In this document: piece after piece, positions 10,621 to 23,105 of the stretch | Layout: each line of letters starts with the position of its first letter | Numbering within the stretch: the first letter of the stretch is position 1 | Assembly: GCF_050003625.1 (NCBI RefSeq) | Contig: NC_134399.1 | Coordinates: 43,044,671-43,108,670, forward strand | Length of the DNA stretch: 64,000 nucleotides | Direction of reading: 5' to 3' | Origin: Haematobia irritans | Taxonomy: Eukaryota > Arthropoda > Insecta > Diptera > Muscidae | The notes under the pieces: generated by a model | The model's database searches: none | Told to the model about the DNA's origin: nothing | Seen by the model: only the letters and a program-made list of their open reading frames with translations | Translations under genes and position numbers: made by a program

Positions 10621-12427
10621 AACAAGTATAAACGGCCGAAAGTTCGGCCAGGGCGAAGCTTATGTACCCTCCACCATGGATTGCGTAGAAACTTCTACTG
10701 AAGACTGTCATCCAGAATCGAATTTCTTGGGTTGCGGTAACAATTGCAGATGGCAAGGTATCTTAAAACTTCCTAACACCGTAATATATACCACATAGTC
10801 CATACGTGGTATATATTAAACTAAAAAAGGCCGATTAAATACGTATATAATTAAGTTTAAAGTTTCTATAGAAATAAAATTTTGACAAAATAAAATTTTG
10901 AAAACATTTTCAATAGAAGTAAAATTTGGAAAAAATTTTCTATAGCAATAAAATTTGGATAAAATTTTCTATAGAAATAAAATTCTGGCAAAATTTTCTA
11001 TAGAAATAAAATTTTGAAAAAATTTTCTATGGAAATAAAATTTTGACAAAATGTTCTATAGAAATAAAATTTTGACAAAATGTTCTATAGAAATAAAATT
11101 TTGACAAAATTTTCGATAGAAATTACATTTTGACAATGTTTTCTATGAAAATAAAATTTTGGTAGATTATTTTTGGCTCACGCGGCAACCATGATTATGA
11201 ACCGATAAGGACCAATTTTTGTGTGATTGGGGATCGCCTATATATAACTTTAGACCGATATGGACCAATTTTGGCATGATTATTAGCGGCCTTATACTAA
11301 TACCACGTTGCAAATTTCAACCGGATCGGATGAATTTTGCTACTCTAAGAGGCTCCGGAGATCAAATCTGGGAAACGGTTTATATGGGGGCTATATATAA
11401 TTATGGACTGATATGAACCAATTCCTACATGGTTGTTGGATACCATATACTAACATCACGTACCAAATTTCAACCGAATCGGATGAATTTTGCTCTTCCA
11501 AGGGGCTCCGGAGTTCAAATCTAGGGATCGGTTTATATGGGAGCTATATATAATTAGGGACCGATGTCGGCCAATTTTTGCATGGGTGTTTGAGGTCATA
11601 TATTAACACCACGTACCCAATTTCAACCGGATCGGATGAATTTTGCTCCTCTAAGAGGCTCCGGAGGTCAAATCTGGGGATCGGCTTATATGGGGCTATA
11701 TATAATTATGGACCGATATGGACCAATTTTGGCATGGTAGTTAGAGACCATATACTAATACCATGTACCAAATTTCAGCCGGATCGGATGAAATTTGGTT
11801 CTCTTATAGGTTCCGCTAGCCAAATCGGGGGATCGGTTTATATGGGGGCTATATGTAATTATGGACCGATATGGACCAATTTCTGCATGGTTGTTAGAGA
11901 CCATATACTAACACCATGTACCAAATATAGCCGGATCGGATGAAATTTGCTTCTCTTAGAGCAATCGCAAGCCAAATTTGGGGGTCCGTTTATATGGGGG
12001 CTATACGTAAAAGTGGACCGATATGGACCAATTTTTGCATGGTTGTTAGAGACCATATACGTACACCATGTACCAAATTTCAGCCGGATCGGATGAAATT
12101 TGCTTCTCTTAGAGCAATCGCAAGCCAAATTTTGGGGTCCGTTTATATGGGGGCTATACGTAAAAGTGGACCGATATGGCCCATTTGCAATACCATCCGA
12201 CCTACATCAATAACAACTACTTGTGCCAAGTTTCAAGTCGATAGCTTGTTTCGTTCGGAAGTTAGCGTGATTTTAACAGACGGACGGACGGACATGCTCA
12301 GATCGACTCAGAATTTCACCACGACCCAGAATATATATACTTTATGGGGTCTTAGAGCAATATTTCGATGTGTTACAAACGGAATGACAAAGTTAATATA
12401 CCCCCATCCTATGGTGGAGGGTATAAT
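10621..12427 (-). mobile_element. Family A HINE, copy A2
   Basis: Read on the minus strand it has the family A order: hairpin TATACCCTCCACCATAGG, TATATATTCTGGGTCGTGG, (GTCC)n, five to six 153-bp units (about 11210-12180 on the plus strand), the 29-bp minisatellite, then the GGCCGAACTTTCGGCCG stem-loop ending ACTTGTT. The open frames inside it encode a 51-residue repeated peptide with YMGAI and are a by-product of the period. No Rep/helicase protein is encoded. Confidence 0.8.
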
Positions 12428-13010
12428 AAATATATTGAATTTCAGAGTGAAAAATGAATTTTGAAAAATTTTTGTTACACCTCAGCGTATAGTTGAATAA
12501 TAAATTCGTTAGTATTTTTTAATTGTGGTTTTCTTTTAAAAAGAATATTTTCTATGTATGTTATTATTTGTTAATTATTTATTATTATTTTTTTTTGGAA
12601 AACAGTTTAATTTTTTTCTTTATTGTGAAAAAATATTTAATTTCAGAGCAACCCAGGATGGATTTGGAATTTTTTTAATAATTTTTTAATATTATTAATG
12701 TTAAAAAAACAAATATTTAATTTCAGAATAACCTCTTAACAATTTGGAAAAAATTTTATTACTGCTCTGCTTATAATTTAATAGTGAATTGGTAAGGGTT
12801 TTTTAACTTTCATTTAACCAGAATTTTTGTTTTCTTTTATGCATATTATTATTTCTTTAATTAGATCTTTTGGAAACTAATTTAATGTTGTCTAAATAAA
12901 TTTGGACAACTTTTGACATTTTCCCTCAGCTTACAATTTAATAGAGAATTGGTAAGTATTGGTTTAAACCTTTGGCTTTCTTAGAAAATTTATTTTATTA
13001 TGTCGTTCAC
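12428..13010. repeat. D-family degenerate tandem array
   Basis: Two to three diverged units share TATTTAATTTCAGAGTAACC, GAATTTGGACAA, TATAATTTAATAGAGAATTGG, GGCTTTCTTTTAACCAGAAT and GCATATTATTATTTCTTTAA. The same units recur at 30926-31110, 39730-39990 and 42349-42545. It is very AT-rich and noncoding. HINEs, SINEs and an E element have repeatedly inserted into this family. Confidence 0.6.
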
Positions 13011-14400
13011 ATCGACAAAAACACAGTTTTATAAGTTAATATGCTATGCTAATTTCCTATGAAATTTACATACGAGAATCATTTCTAACCATTTGAACCA
13101 TTTTTTCACCACCACTGTGCATCATCTGTGCATCTCATATAGTTACTAAACTTACGCCAATGTTATAACCCTTCACGCGCATTCCCGAAACTAAATACAA
13201 CTCTAAGGATAATTCATACCAATTCGCATATTGCTGCAGTCCTCGAGGAGATGTGTTGCAGTATATGTTGGTCCAAATGAAAATTATGACTGAATGTCAC
13301 TTCCATTCATGAAGGAAGGAAAAAGTTTCCACAAATATTATAACTTGCTCGCACCTTAAGTTCCAAATAGAATGCTTGAACAAGGAGATATTCCGTGGAC
13401 ATAAATCTTTTCCCCAGCAGTTGTGTTCTGCCCCCCATAATGCTTCGCAATTTGTTAATTATTGATACAAAGTCCATACCATTGGGATTCCACTGCTAAC
13501 CGTTTGTGGCGTGGGATGTACAGACATGTCTTGATGGTGGTTTAATTAAAGCGATACGATTGAATAGCAAGGAATCAGAAATCATTTATCAATTAATATG
13601 TGTTTAATTTGCGAACCTTATGATTGTAATCATTAATTTATGGCCTGAGCCTAGGTAAATGCTTCAGATCGAAGTGAACGTGGCCTAGTAGTCTGACTGT
13701 TGGTTAATGTGTCACATAATGATTTCATTGCTGTTTTTTTTATTAAATGTTATGATATGGACAAGATTAATTGCGAATTGTGCCTACATATTCCAAAATA
13801 ATACCAATTATATTCTCATCGACAGTAGTCAAATGGAATTGTGTGATTGTGAGTATAATGGCTTTCGCATATGGTAGGCAGTGATGAGATGTGCAGAATT
13901 AAATGTTGTACCTAATGGGGTACCAAATGCTAGAATTAGTAGGTCATCAGAGATATAGTAACATAAAATTTTGCGTAAGAATATGTATTTTTAAGGTGAT
14001 TTATTTTATTTGTTAATGGGAGGCGTTCCCCTAATTAGTAATTATTTATTGTTATTATTTAGTTTTTGCAATAAATTTTTCGGAATTTTTCCAAAAAAAA
14101 AAAAAGTTGTACACCAATAAATTTGAAATAAATTATGAAACGATATGAAAAATGCCAAGTAAGTATATATGTACTACACCTTAAATTAAAGCTTAAACTA
14201 AGAAGAAACAAAAACTTGTACCCTAAAAATAAATAAAACTATTTGTTTAAATATTAAATATTAAATAAATATTAAAAAAATTTAATTTTTGTATGGTAGC
14301 CTTTGGTTTTTTTTACAACCTGGAATCCCTTTGGCATTGAGTGGGTTAGGGTTTTCGTCAAATCTACGGGAATTGAGCTCCATATATTTAGAAATATAAT
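13011..14400. other. Unannotated DNA
   Basis: No repeat family, RNA gene or coding frame is recognised. A block near 13040-13150 resembles 3640-3710 (ATATGCTAATTTCCTATGAAA ... CATACGA ... CATTTTTCACCA), suggesting an old dispersed repeat. The rest may be host intergenic or intronic sequence. Confidence 0.35.
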
Positions 14401-14450
14401 CAATTAAAAAGAACATTTTCTTTTCTTTTTGCCCCGCTTATTTGCTGGGG
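14401..14450. repeat. Right end of a CCCAG...CTGGG repeat
   Basis: AACATTTTCTTTTCTTTTTG ... TTATTTGCTGGGG resembles the right end of the element at 2105-2550 (TTTTTTGGCGCCG ... TTTGCTGGG). No left end is found nearby. Confidence 0.35.
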
Positions 14451-14631
14451 AATTCTACATAAATCGACAATCAAATTTATTGCCGGCCTCATTGATCGGT
14501 TGAAGTTAGTGTTTGTGTCACCCGACTAATTCCGTCGACGCAATCTAATCATGACAGGTGTAATGTCATTGGTGGTGTCAGGAGATATAATTAGTTATTG
14601 CTACCTTCATCATCCAGATTTTATACTGCCA

Positions 14632-16510
14632 CCCAGAAAAAAGTTGAAATTCGTTCTAAAGGTACAAACACTTCCAAAATGTCGTCTCAAAAATTTTCTT
14701 TATTTTAACTACACAGGAAGATATTTTAACTCAATTTTTATACCCTCCATCATAGGATGGGGGTATATTAACTTTGTCATTCCGTTTGTAACACATCGAA
14801 ATATTGCTCTAAGACCCCATAAAGTATATATATTCTGGGTCGTGGTGAAATTCTGAGTCGATCTAAGCATGTCCGTCCGTCCGTCCGTCCGTCTAACTTC
14901 CGAACGAAACAAGCTATCGACTTTAAACTTGACACAAGTAATTGTTATCGATGTAGGTCGGATGGTATTGACGGTCCACTTTTACGTATAGCCCCCATAC
15001 GGTCCACTTTTACGTATAGCCCCCATATAAAGGGACCCTCGGCTGAAATTTGGTACACGATCTTGGTATATGGTCTCTAACAACCATGCAAAAATTGGTT
15101 CACATCGGTCCATAATTATATATAGCCCCCATATAAACCGATCCCCAGATTTGGCTTGCGGAGCCTCAAAGAGAAGAAAATTTCATCCGATCCGGCTGAA
15201 ATTTGGTACATGATGTTGGTATATGGTCTCTAACAACCATGGACAAATTGGTCCATATCGGTCCTTAATTATATATAGCCCCCATATAAACCGATCCCCA
15301 GATTTGGCTTGCAAAGTCTCCAAGAGAAGCAAATTTCATCCAATACGGTTGTAATTTGGAACATGGTGTTAGTATATGATCTTTAACAACCGTGCCAGAA
15401 TTGGCCCATATCGGTCCATAATTATATATAGCCCCCATATAAAACGTTCTCCAGATTTGACCTCCGGAGCCTCTTGGAGGAGCAAAATTCATCCGATCCG
15501 GTTCAAATTAGGCACGTGGTGTTAGTATATGGTCGCTAACAACCATACCAAAATTGGTCCAATCACACAAAAATTGGTCCATATCGGTTCATAATCATGG
15601 TTGCCACTAGAGCCAAAAATAATCTACCAAAATTTTATTTCTATAGAAAATTTTGTCAAAATTTTATTTCTATAGAAAATCTTGTCAAAATTTTATTTCT
15701 AGAGAAAATTTTGTTAAAATTTTATTCGCTTCATAATAAAATTTTCATCATTGTCAAAATTGTATTTCTATAGAAAATTTTATCAAAATTTTATTTCTAT
15801 AGAAAATTTTGTTCAAATTTTATTTCTATAGAAAATTTTGTTCAAATTTTATTCGGTTCATAATCATGGTTGCCACTCGAGCCAAAAATACCCTACCAAG
15901 ATTTTATTTCTATAGAAAATTTTGTCAAAAGTTTATTTCTATAGAAAATTTTGTGAAAATTTTATTTCTATAGAAAATTTTGTTAAAATTTTGTCAAAAT
16001 TTTATGTCTACTTTGTCAAACTGAATTATATACGTATTGGATCGATCTTTTTTGATTTAATATATACCACGTATGGACTTACATACAATTTAGAAGATGG
16101 TGTTAGGAGGTTTTAAGATACCTTGCCATCGGCAAGCGTTACCGCAACTTAAGTAATTCGATTGTGGATGGCAGTGTTTAGAAGAAGTTTTTACGCAATC
16201 CATGATGGAGGGTACATAAGCTTCGGTCTGGCCGAACTTACGGCCGTATATACTTGTTATAACTCGCTTTTTTCATATTTTTAATGGGAAATTTTAATAT
16301 TTTTTGTTTCAAATAGGTTAAGAATAGAGTAAGAATTAATAAAAGGTAAAATTTGTTTAAATTTTGTCGAAAAAATGCTGAATCAATTGTAGAGAAATTG
16401 TGAAATTTTCAAAATATTTGAGTTCAAACATTTCAGAAAAGCGTTAGAATGCATTAAAAACACCTTAAAAAGTGAGGCAAATTCAGTGCCACGGCTGTGA
16501 AAATTTTAAA
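14632..16510. mobile_element. CCCAG-type repeat split by HINE A3
   Basis: The left part (14632-14738) begins CCCAGAAAAAAG and contains TTTATTTTAACTACACAGGA. The right part (16259-16510) contains AGAAAAGCGTTAGAATGCAT and GGCAAATTCAGTGCCACGGC. The same blocks occur in the same order at 2105-2550. HINE A3 (14739-16258) separates them. The right terminus is not preserved. Confidence 0.5.
14739..16258 (+). mobile_element. Family A HINE, copy A3 (short array)
   Basis: Typical family A ends: TATACCCTCCATCATAGG at the left and TTCGGTCTGGCCGAAC, CGGCCGTATATACTTGTT at the right, with (GTCC)n at about 14873-14892. Only about three 153-bp units remain, and a 25-bp piece (GGTCCACTTTTACGTATAGC) is doubled near 14980-15020. 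The 29-bp minisatellite lies at about 15610-16010. Confidence 0.8.
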
Positions 16511-16717
16511 CTTGGTCATACAAAAAAGTTGCCAACATATTACCAAAAACAAATCCAAAACAGTAAGACAATATGGCAACCCATTTGGCCGTTTCATGTC
16601 ACCGAAGTGGCAACTCTTTGTTATTGAATTTTTTTCTTGAATGTATACTTCAGCCAAGTTCTTTAGAGATTGTGCTCGTAGAAAAAAGTTTTAAAGTTAT
16701 AAACTTAATTTAAAATA
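16511..16717. other. Unannotated spacer
   Basis: No feature recognised. The minus-strand 67-codon frame has no known domain. Confidence 0.3.
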
Positions 16718-18698
16718 AACAAGTAAGGAAAGTCTAAAGTCGGGCGGGGCCGACTATATTATACCCTGCACCACTTTGTAGATCTAAATTTTCGATACCA
16801 TATCACATCCGTCAAATGTGTTGGGGTCTATATATAAAGGTTTGTCCCAAATACATACATTTAAATATCACTCGATCTGGACAGAATTTGTTAGACTTCT
16901 ACAAAATCTATAGACTCAAAATTTAAGTCGGCTAATGCACTAGGGTGGAACACAATGTTAGTAAAAAATATGGGAAACATTTAAATCTGAAGCAATTTTA
17001 AGGAAACTTCGCAAAAGTTTACTTATGATTTATAGCTCGATATATATGTATTAGATTTTAAGGAAATTAGAGTCATTTTTACAACTTTTCGACTAAGCGT
17101 GGCGATTTTACAAGGAAAATGTTGGTATTTTGACCCTTTTTGTCGAAATCAGAAAACACATATATATGGGAGCTATATCTAAATCTGAACCGATTTCAAC
17201 CAAATTTGGCACGCATAGCAACAATGCTAATTCAACTCCCTGTGCAAAATTTCAACTAAATCGGAGTTAAAAATTGGCCTCTGTGGTCCTATGAGTGTAA
17301 ATCGGGCGAAAGATATATATGGGAGCTATATCTAAATCTGAACCGATTTCAACCAAATTTGGCACGCATAGCTACAATGCTAATTCTACTCCCTGTGCAA
17401 AATTTCAACTAAATCGGAGCAAAAAATTGGCCTCTACGGTCATATGAGTGTAAATCGGGCGAAAGCTATATATGGGAGATATATCTAAATCTGAACCGAT
17501 TTCAACCAAATTTGGCACGCATAGATACAATGCTAATTCTACTCCCTGTGCAAAATTTCAACTAAATCGGAGTTAAAAATTGGCCTCTGTGGTCCTATGA
17601 GTGTAAATCGGGCGAAAGATATATATGGGAGCTATATCTAAATCTGAACCGATTTCAACCAAATTTGGCACGCATAGCTACAATGCTAATTCTACTCCCT
17701 GTGCAAAATTTCAACTAAATCGGAGTTGAAAATTGGCCTCTACGGTCATATGAGTGTAAATCGGGCGAAAGCTATATATGGGAGATATATCTAAATCTGA
17801 ACCGATTTCAACCAAATTTGGCACGCATAGATACAATGCTAATTCTACTCCCTGTGCAAAATTTCAACTAAATCGGAGCAACAAATTGGCCTCTGTGGTC
17901 ATATGAGTGTAAATCGGGCGAAAGCTATATATGGGAGCTATATCTAAATCTGAACCGATTTCAACCAAATTTGGCACGCATTGCTAGAACGCTAATTCTA
18001 CTCCCTGTGCAAAATTTCAACTAAATCGGAGCAAAAAATTGGCCTCTGTGGTCATTTGAGTGTAAATCGGGCGAAAGCTATATATGGGAGCTATATCTAA
18101 ATCTGAACCGATTTCAACCAAATTTTACACACATAGCTACAATGCTAATTCTACTCCCTGTGCAAAATTTCAACTAAATCGGAGCAAAAAATTGGCCTCT
18201 GTGGTCATATGAGTGTAAATCGGGCGAAAGCTATATATGGGAGCTATATCCAAATCTGAACCGATTTTGCTTATATTTTGCAAGTTTTTCGAGACTCATA
18301 AAATATTCGGATGTACGGAATTTGAGGAAGATCGGTTGATATACACGCCAATTATGACCAGATCGGTGAAAAATATATATGGCAGCTATATCTAAATCTA
18401 AACCGATTTTTTCCAAAATCAATAGGGATCGTCTTTGAGCCGAAACGGGACCCTATACCAAATTTTAGGACAATCGGACTAAAACTGCGAGATGTACTTT
18501 GCACACAAAAATACATCAACAGACAGACAGACGGACAGACAGACAGACAGACAGACGGACATCGCTAAATCGACTCAGAATTTAATTCTAAGACGATCGG
18601 TATACTAAACGATGGGTCTCAGACTTTTCCTTCTTGGCGTTACATACAAATGCACAAACTTATTATACCCTGTACCACAGTAGTGGTGAAGGGTATAA
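16718..18698 (-). mobile_element. Family B HINE (DINE-1-like)
   Basis: Minus-strand order: TATACCCTTCACCACTACTG hairpin, GATCGTCTTAGAATTAAATTC, GAGTCGATTTAGCGATGTCC, (GTCT)n, then about eight units of 153 bp (CGGGCGAAAGCTATATATGG ... GAACCGATTTCAACC; 17150-18400). The 3' end is TCGGCCCCGCCCGAC ending CCTTACTTGTT. The layout equals family A, and the units share ATATGGGAGCTATA, but the sequence is otherwise distinct. No protein is encoded. Confidence 0.75.
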
Positions 18699-18799
18699 AA
18701 ATGCAATTCAGGTATGTACTTTTAGTAGAAAATAACAAAGATTGTAAATATTTGTAGGTTGTTTTAAAAAAATGTATGGTAAAATGCACATTTTTTTGT

Positions 18800-20996
18800 T
18801 ATACCCTCCATCATAGGATGGGGGTATATTAACTTTGTCATTCCGTTTGTAACACATCGAAATATTGCTCTAAGACCCCATAAAGTATATATATTCTGGG
18901 TCGTGGTGAAATTCTGAGTCGATCTAAGCATGTCCGTCCGTCCGTCCGTCCGTCCGTCCGTCTGTTGAAATCACGCTAACTTCCGAACGAAACAAGCTAT
19001 CGACTTGAAACTTGGCACAAGTAGTTGTTATCAACGTAGGTCGGATGGTATTGAAAATGGGCCATATCGGTCCACTTTTACGTATAGCCCCCATATAAAG
19101 GGACCCTCAGATTTGGCTTGTGGAGCCTCTAACAGAAGCATATTTCATCCGATCGGGCTGAAATTTGGTACATGGTGTTGGTAGATGGTCTCTAACAATC
19201 ATGCAAAAATTGGTTCACATCGGTCCATAATTATATATAGCCCCCATATAAACCGATCCCCAGATTTGGCTTGTGGAGCCTCTAAGAGAAGCATATTTCA
19301 TCCGAACCGGCTGAAATTTGGTACATGGTGTTGGTAGATGGTCTCTAACAATCATGCAAAAATTGGTTCACATCGGTCCATAATTATATATAGCCCCCAT
19401 ATAAACCGATCCCCAGATTTGGCTTGTGGAGCCTCTAAGAGAAGCATATTTCATCCGATCCGGCTGAAATTTGGTACACGGTGTTGGTAGATGGTCTCTA
19501 ACAATCATGCAAAAATTGGTTTACATCGGTCCATAATTATATATAGCCCCCATATAAACCGATCCCCAGATTTGGCTTGTGGAGCCTCTAAGAGAAACAA
19601 ATTTCATCCGATCCAGCTGAAATTTGGTACATGGTGTTGGTAGATGGTCTCTAACAATCATGCAAAAATTGGTCCACATCGGTCCATATTTATATATAGC
19701 CCCCATATAAACCGATCCCCAGATTTGGCTTGCGGAGCCTCAAAGAGAAGCAAATTTCATCCGATCCGGCTGAAATTTGGTACATGATGTTGGTATATGG
19801 TCTCTAACAACCATGCAAAAATTGGTCCACATCGGTCCATACTTATATATAGACCCCATATAAACCGATCTCCAGATTTGGCTTGCGAAGCCTCAAAGAG
19901 AAGCAAATTGCATCCGATCCGGCTGAAATTTGGTACATGATATTGTTATATGGTCTCTAATAACCATGCAAAAATTGGACCACATCGGTTCATGATTATA
20001 TATAGCGCCCATATAAGCCGATCCCCAGATTTGGCTTGCGAAGTCTCCAAGAGAAGCAAATTTCATCCAATCCGGTTGTAATTTTGAACATGGTGTTAGT
20101 GTATGATCTTTAACAACCGTGCCAGAATTGGTCCATATCGGTCCATAATTATATATAGCCCCCATATAAAACGTTCTCCAGATTTGACCTCCGGAGCCTC
20201 TTGGAGGAGCAAAATTCATCCGATCCGGTTCAAATTAGGAACGTGGTGTTAGTATATGGTCGCTAACAACCATACAACAATTGGTCCAATCACACACAAA
20301 TTGGTCCATATCGGTTCATAATCATGGTTGCCACTAGAGCCAAAAATAATCTACCAAAATTTTATTATATAGAAAATTTTGTCAAAATTTTATTTCTATA
20401 GAAAATTTTGTCAAAATTTTATTTCTAGAGAAAATTTTGTTAAAATTTTATTCGGTTCATAATAAAATTTTCATCATTGTCAAAATTTTATTTCTATAGA
20501 AAAATTTGTTCAAATTTTATTCGGTTCATAATCATGGTTGCCACTCGAACCAAAAATAATCTACCAAGATTTTATTTCTATAGAATATTTTGTCAAAAGT
20601 CTATTTCTATAGAAAATTTTGTTAAAATTTTATTTCTGTAGAAATTTTTGTCAAAATTTTCTTTCTATAGAAAATTTTGTCAAAATTTTTATTTCTATAG
20701 AAAATTTTGTTAAAATTTTATTTCTGTAGAAAATTTTGTCAAAATTTTATGTCTACTTTGTCAAACTGAATTATATACGTATTGGATCGATCTTTTTTGA
20801 TTTAATATATACCACGTATGGACTTACATACAATTTAGAAGATGGTGTTAGGAAGTTTTAAGATACCTTGCACGCGTTACCGCAACTTAAGTAATTCGAT
20901 TGTGGATGGCAGTGTTTAGAAGAAGTTTCTACGCAATCCATGATGGAGGGTACATAAGCTTCGGCCTGGCCGAACTTACGGCCGTATATACTTGTT
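18800..20996 (+). mobile_element. Family A HINE, copy A4
   Basis: Full-length organisation: TATACCCTCCATCATAGG end, (GTCC)n at 18933-18962, about seven 153-bp units (19100-20300), the 29-bp minisatellite (20340-20750), the inverted partner CCATGATGGAGGGTACAT, and the TTCGGCCTGGCCGAA stem-loop ending ACTTGTT. Several units share TTGGTAGATGGTCTCTAACA, which suggests local unit amplification. Confidence 0.8.
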
Positions 20997-21529
20997 ATGT
21001 TTAATATTTGTCCTATATTGTCTGGAGTATAACTGTCTAACTTGGAACCGATTGGTAACTTCTACACATCGTTAGAAAGGTCGTGATATCTTCTAAATTT
21101 CTCTGCGTATACGTACCAAAGAAGGTACCCCATCACAATTTTTTAACCTATGTAAGAAAGTCAGAAAAACACAACTTTTTTTCTTATATGGTATAATTGC
21201 TTATAGGAAAAAACATGCGTATTGATGATATAAAAATATTTTTTGCATGAATGTTTTATCCCTCTGATTATATATTATATATACTAATATTCAAAAAGAT
21301 TAAAAAATGCGAAGTTGACATGTACATGGAAAGCAATATTACTACCCCACAAAATTTGTTTGACTGTACTCTAAGGTAGTGATTAAAGTAACAACGTGCA
21401 TATTATCAAGATTTTGAACAGTTCCCCATATTACTATGTTGGAGAAGCTGTGAAACTCTCACAAATTTCACCAGTATAATCCACCACTTTTGGTGTTGGT
21501 TCGAAACTGGGATTGAACCATGATAAATT
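20997..21529. other. Unannotated DNA
   Basis: Mixed AT-rich sequence with no recognised repeat, RNA or coding region. Confidence 0.35.
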
Positions 21530-21637
21530 TCTATAGAAATAAATTTTTGACAAAATTTTCTATAGAATTAAAATTTTGACAAAATATTCAAAAGAAATAA
21601 AATTTTCACAAAATTTTCTATAGAAATAAAATTTATT

Positions 21638-22098
21638 ATTGTTGTTTTTGATTTCAGCTTAAAACCATGTATTGACTAAAATACAAGTGTAGCTTAACCA
21701 ACATGGGAAAAGTATGTTTTGCAAATTTATTTGTGCAAAACCCTATAGACTGCGAGACGGTTGGATGTACAGCTGTTTCGGAATTACCACATTCGTCGTC
21801 AGTATCCTCTACTTGCAGCAAAACTATCAACCAATTATCAGAATAAATTCGGGTAATTCACTCAACCCAAAATGAACTACACTTGAACCTCTCGTCGGAT
21901 TTGCCTAAACAAAGTTCCAAGCATTTCATTTTTCCTTTGCCAAAGTGAAATCATCGATTTGAATGCATTTGGTTGGGTTTGTTTTGCTTTGTTAGTGTTG
22001 GTTTATTATTCAATCATTATTGTTGTTTTTGATTTCAGCTTAAAACCATGCATTTACTAAACTACAAGTGTAGCTTAACCAACAGAGCAAAAATATAT
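21638..22098 (-). mobile_element. J element, partial tandem dimer with decayed hammerhead
   Basis: An 80-bp block (TTGTTGTTTTTGATTTCAGC, TTAAAACCATG, ACAAGTGTAGCTTAACCAAC) occurs at about 21638 and again at about 22020, so one unit of about 380 bp is followed by part of a second. The minus strand of the full unit contains a hammerhead-like fold (21750-21818). A 29-bp minisatellite fragment abuts the left side and a CCCAG-type repeat end abuts the right. Tandem dimer plus hammerhead is the layout of Penelope-like terminal repeats and of animal retrozymes. No reverse transcriptase is present. Confidence 0.6.
21750..21818 (-). ncRNA. Decayed type I hammerhead ribozyme
   Basis: On the minus strand the core reads CTGACGA, then a stem-loop closing at ATTCC, then GAAA and a CAGCTGTA cleavage region, in the same spacing as the intact copy at 23171-23239. 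The length, 69 nt, is identical. Position 7 is C, which is tolerated. The first stem II pair is C-C, and two stem I pairs are mismatched (A-C). Activity is therefore doubtful. Confidence 0.6.
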
Positions 22099-22136
22099 AT
22101 TTTCACTAGTTTTTTGGCGACCTTAATTTTGCTGGG
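22095..22136. repeat. Right end of a CCCAG...CTGGG repeat
   Basis: TTTTTTGGCGACCTTAATTT then TGCTGGG matches the right terminus of the element at 2105-2550. It directly abuts the J element. Confidence 0.4.
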
Positions 22137-22366
22137 AATTTTTATTAATGTATAGCGGAATTTCAAAATGCAAGATATGTTGAAATGCTTCAATCGAAGT
22201 ATTATTCATTGCATTTTTTGGCAACATACGTATACCGCGACGAAGAAACAACTGGCGTTTTGCCTCAAACCGCACATATATCCAAATTTCGGCTTCCTCT
22301 TTGCCTGGTCTTTATGGCAAAATTTTCATTTGGCAATTTTTTCTTGCTCCCCAAACATATAAACTT

Positions 22367-22717
22367 GGGAGCCACCGTGGTGCAATGGTTAGCATGCCCG
22401 CCTTGCATACACAAGGTCGTGGGTTCGATTCCTGCTACGACCAAACACCAACAAGTTTTTCAGCGGTGGATTATCCCACCTCAGTAATGCTGGTGACATT
22501 TCTGAGGTTTTTAAAGCTTCTCTAAGTGGTTTCACTGGAATGTGGAACGCCGTTCGAACTCGGCTATAAAAAGGAGGTCCCTTGTCATTGAGTTTAACTT
22601 GGAATCGGGCAGCACTCAGTGATAAGAGAGAAGTTCACCACTGTGGTATCACAATGGACTGAATAGTCTAAGTGAGCCTGATACATCGGGCTGCCACATA
22701 ACCTAACCTAACCTAAC
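22367..22717 (+). mobile_element. tRNA-headed SINE (copy S1)
   Basis: The head GGGAGCCACCGTGGTGCAAT, GGTTAGCATG, a CCTTG...CAAGG arm and GGTTCGATTCC is a tRNA-like pol III promoter with A and B boxes. The body ends GTGGTATCACAATGGACTGA ... GTGAGCCTGATACATCGGGC and a (CCTAA)n tail. Flanks are a 13-bp duplication AACATATAAACTT (22354-22366, 22715-22727, overlapping the tail), proving retroposition. The 3' tail is shared with the LINE at 31203-36485. Confidence 0.85.
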
Positions 22718-23105
22718 ATATAAACTTAAAATTAAGAAGTATTGTTCTCATTAATAAGAAGTTCAAATTGAAGTCAGAGAATATCTCAAGTTTTTTATTA
22801 TAAGAAAAAATAAATACTTGCGATTTGCAATTCCGAATATAGGAATCTTTTATTATATTTAATATCCAACAAGTACATACGGCCGAAAGTTCGGCCAGGA
22901 CGAAGCTTATGTACCCTCCACCATGGATTGCGTAGAAACTTCTACTGAAGCCGATGGCAAGGTATCTTAAAACTTCCTAACATCGTAATATATACCACAT
23001 AGTCCATACGTGGTATATATTAAACTAAAAAAGGCCGATTAAAAACGTATATAATTAAGTTTAATGTTTCTATAGAAATAAAATTTTGACAACATTTTCT
23101 ATAGA

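Noticed and set aside
22367..22450. Possible tRNA gene at the SINE head
   Set aside because: It is followed by a SINE body and flanked by a 13-bp target duplication. The anticodon loop is not of normal size.
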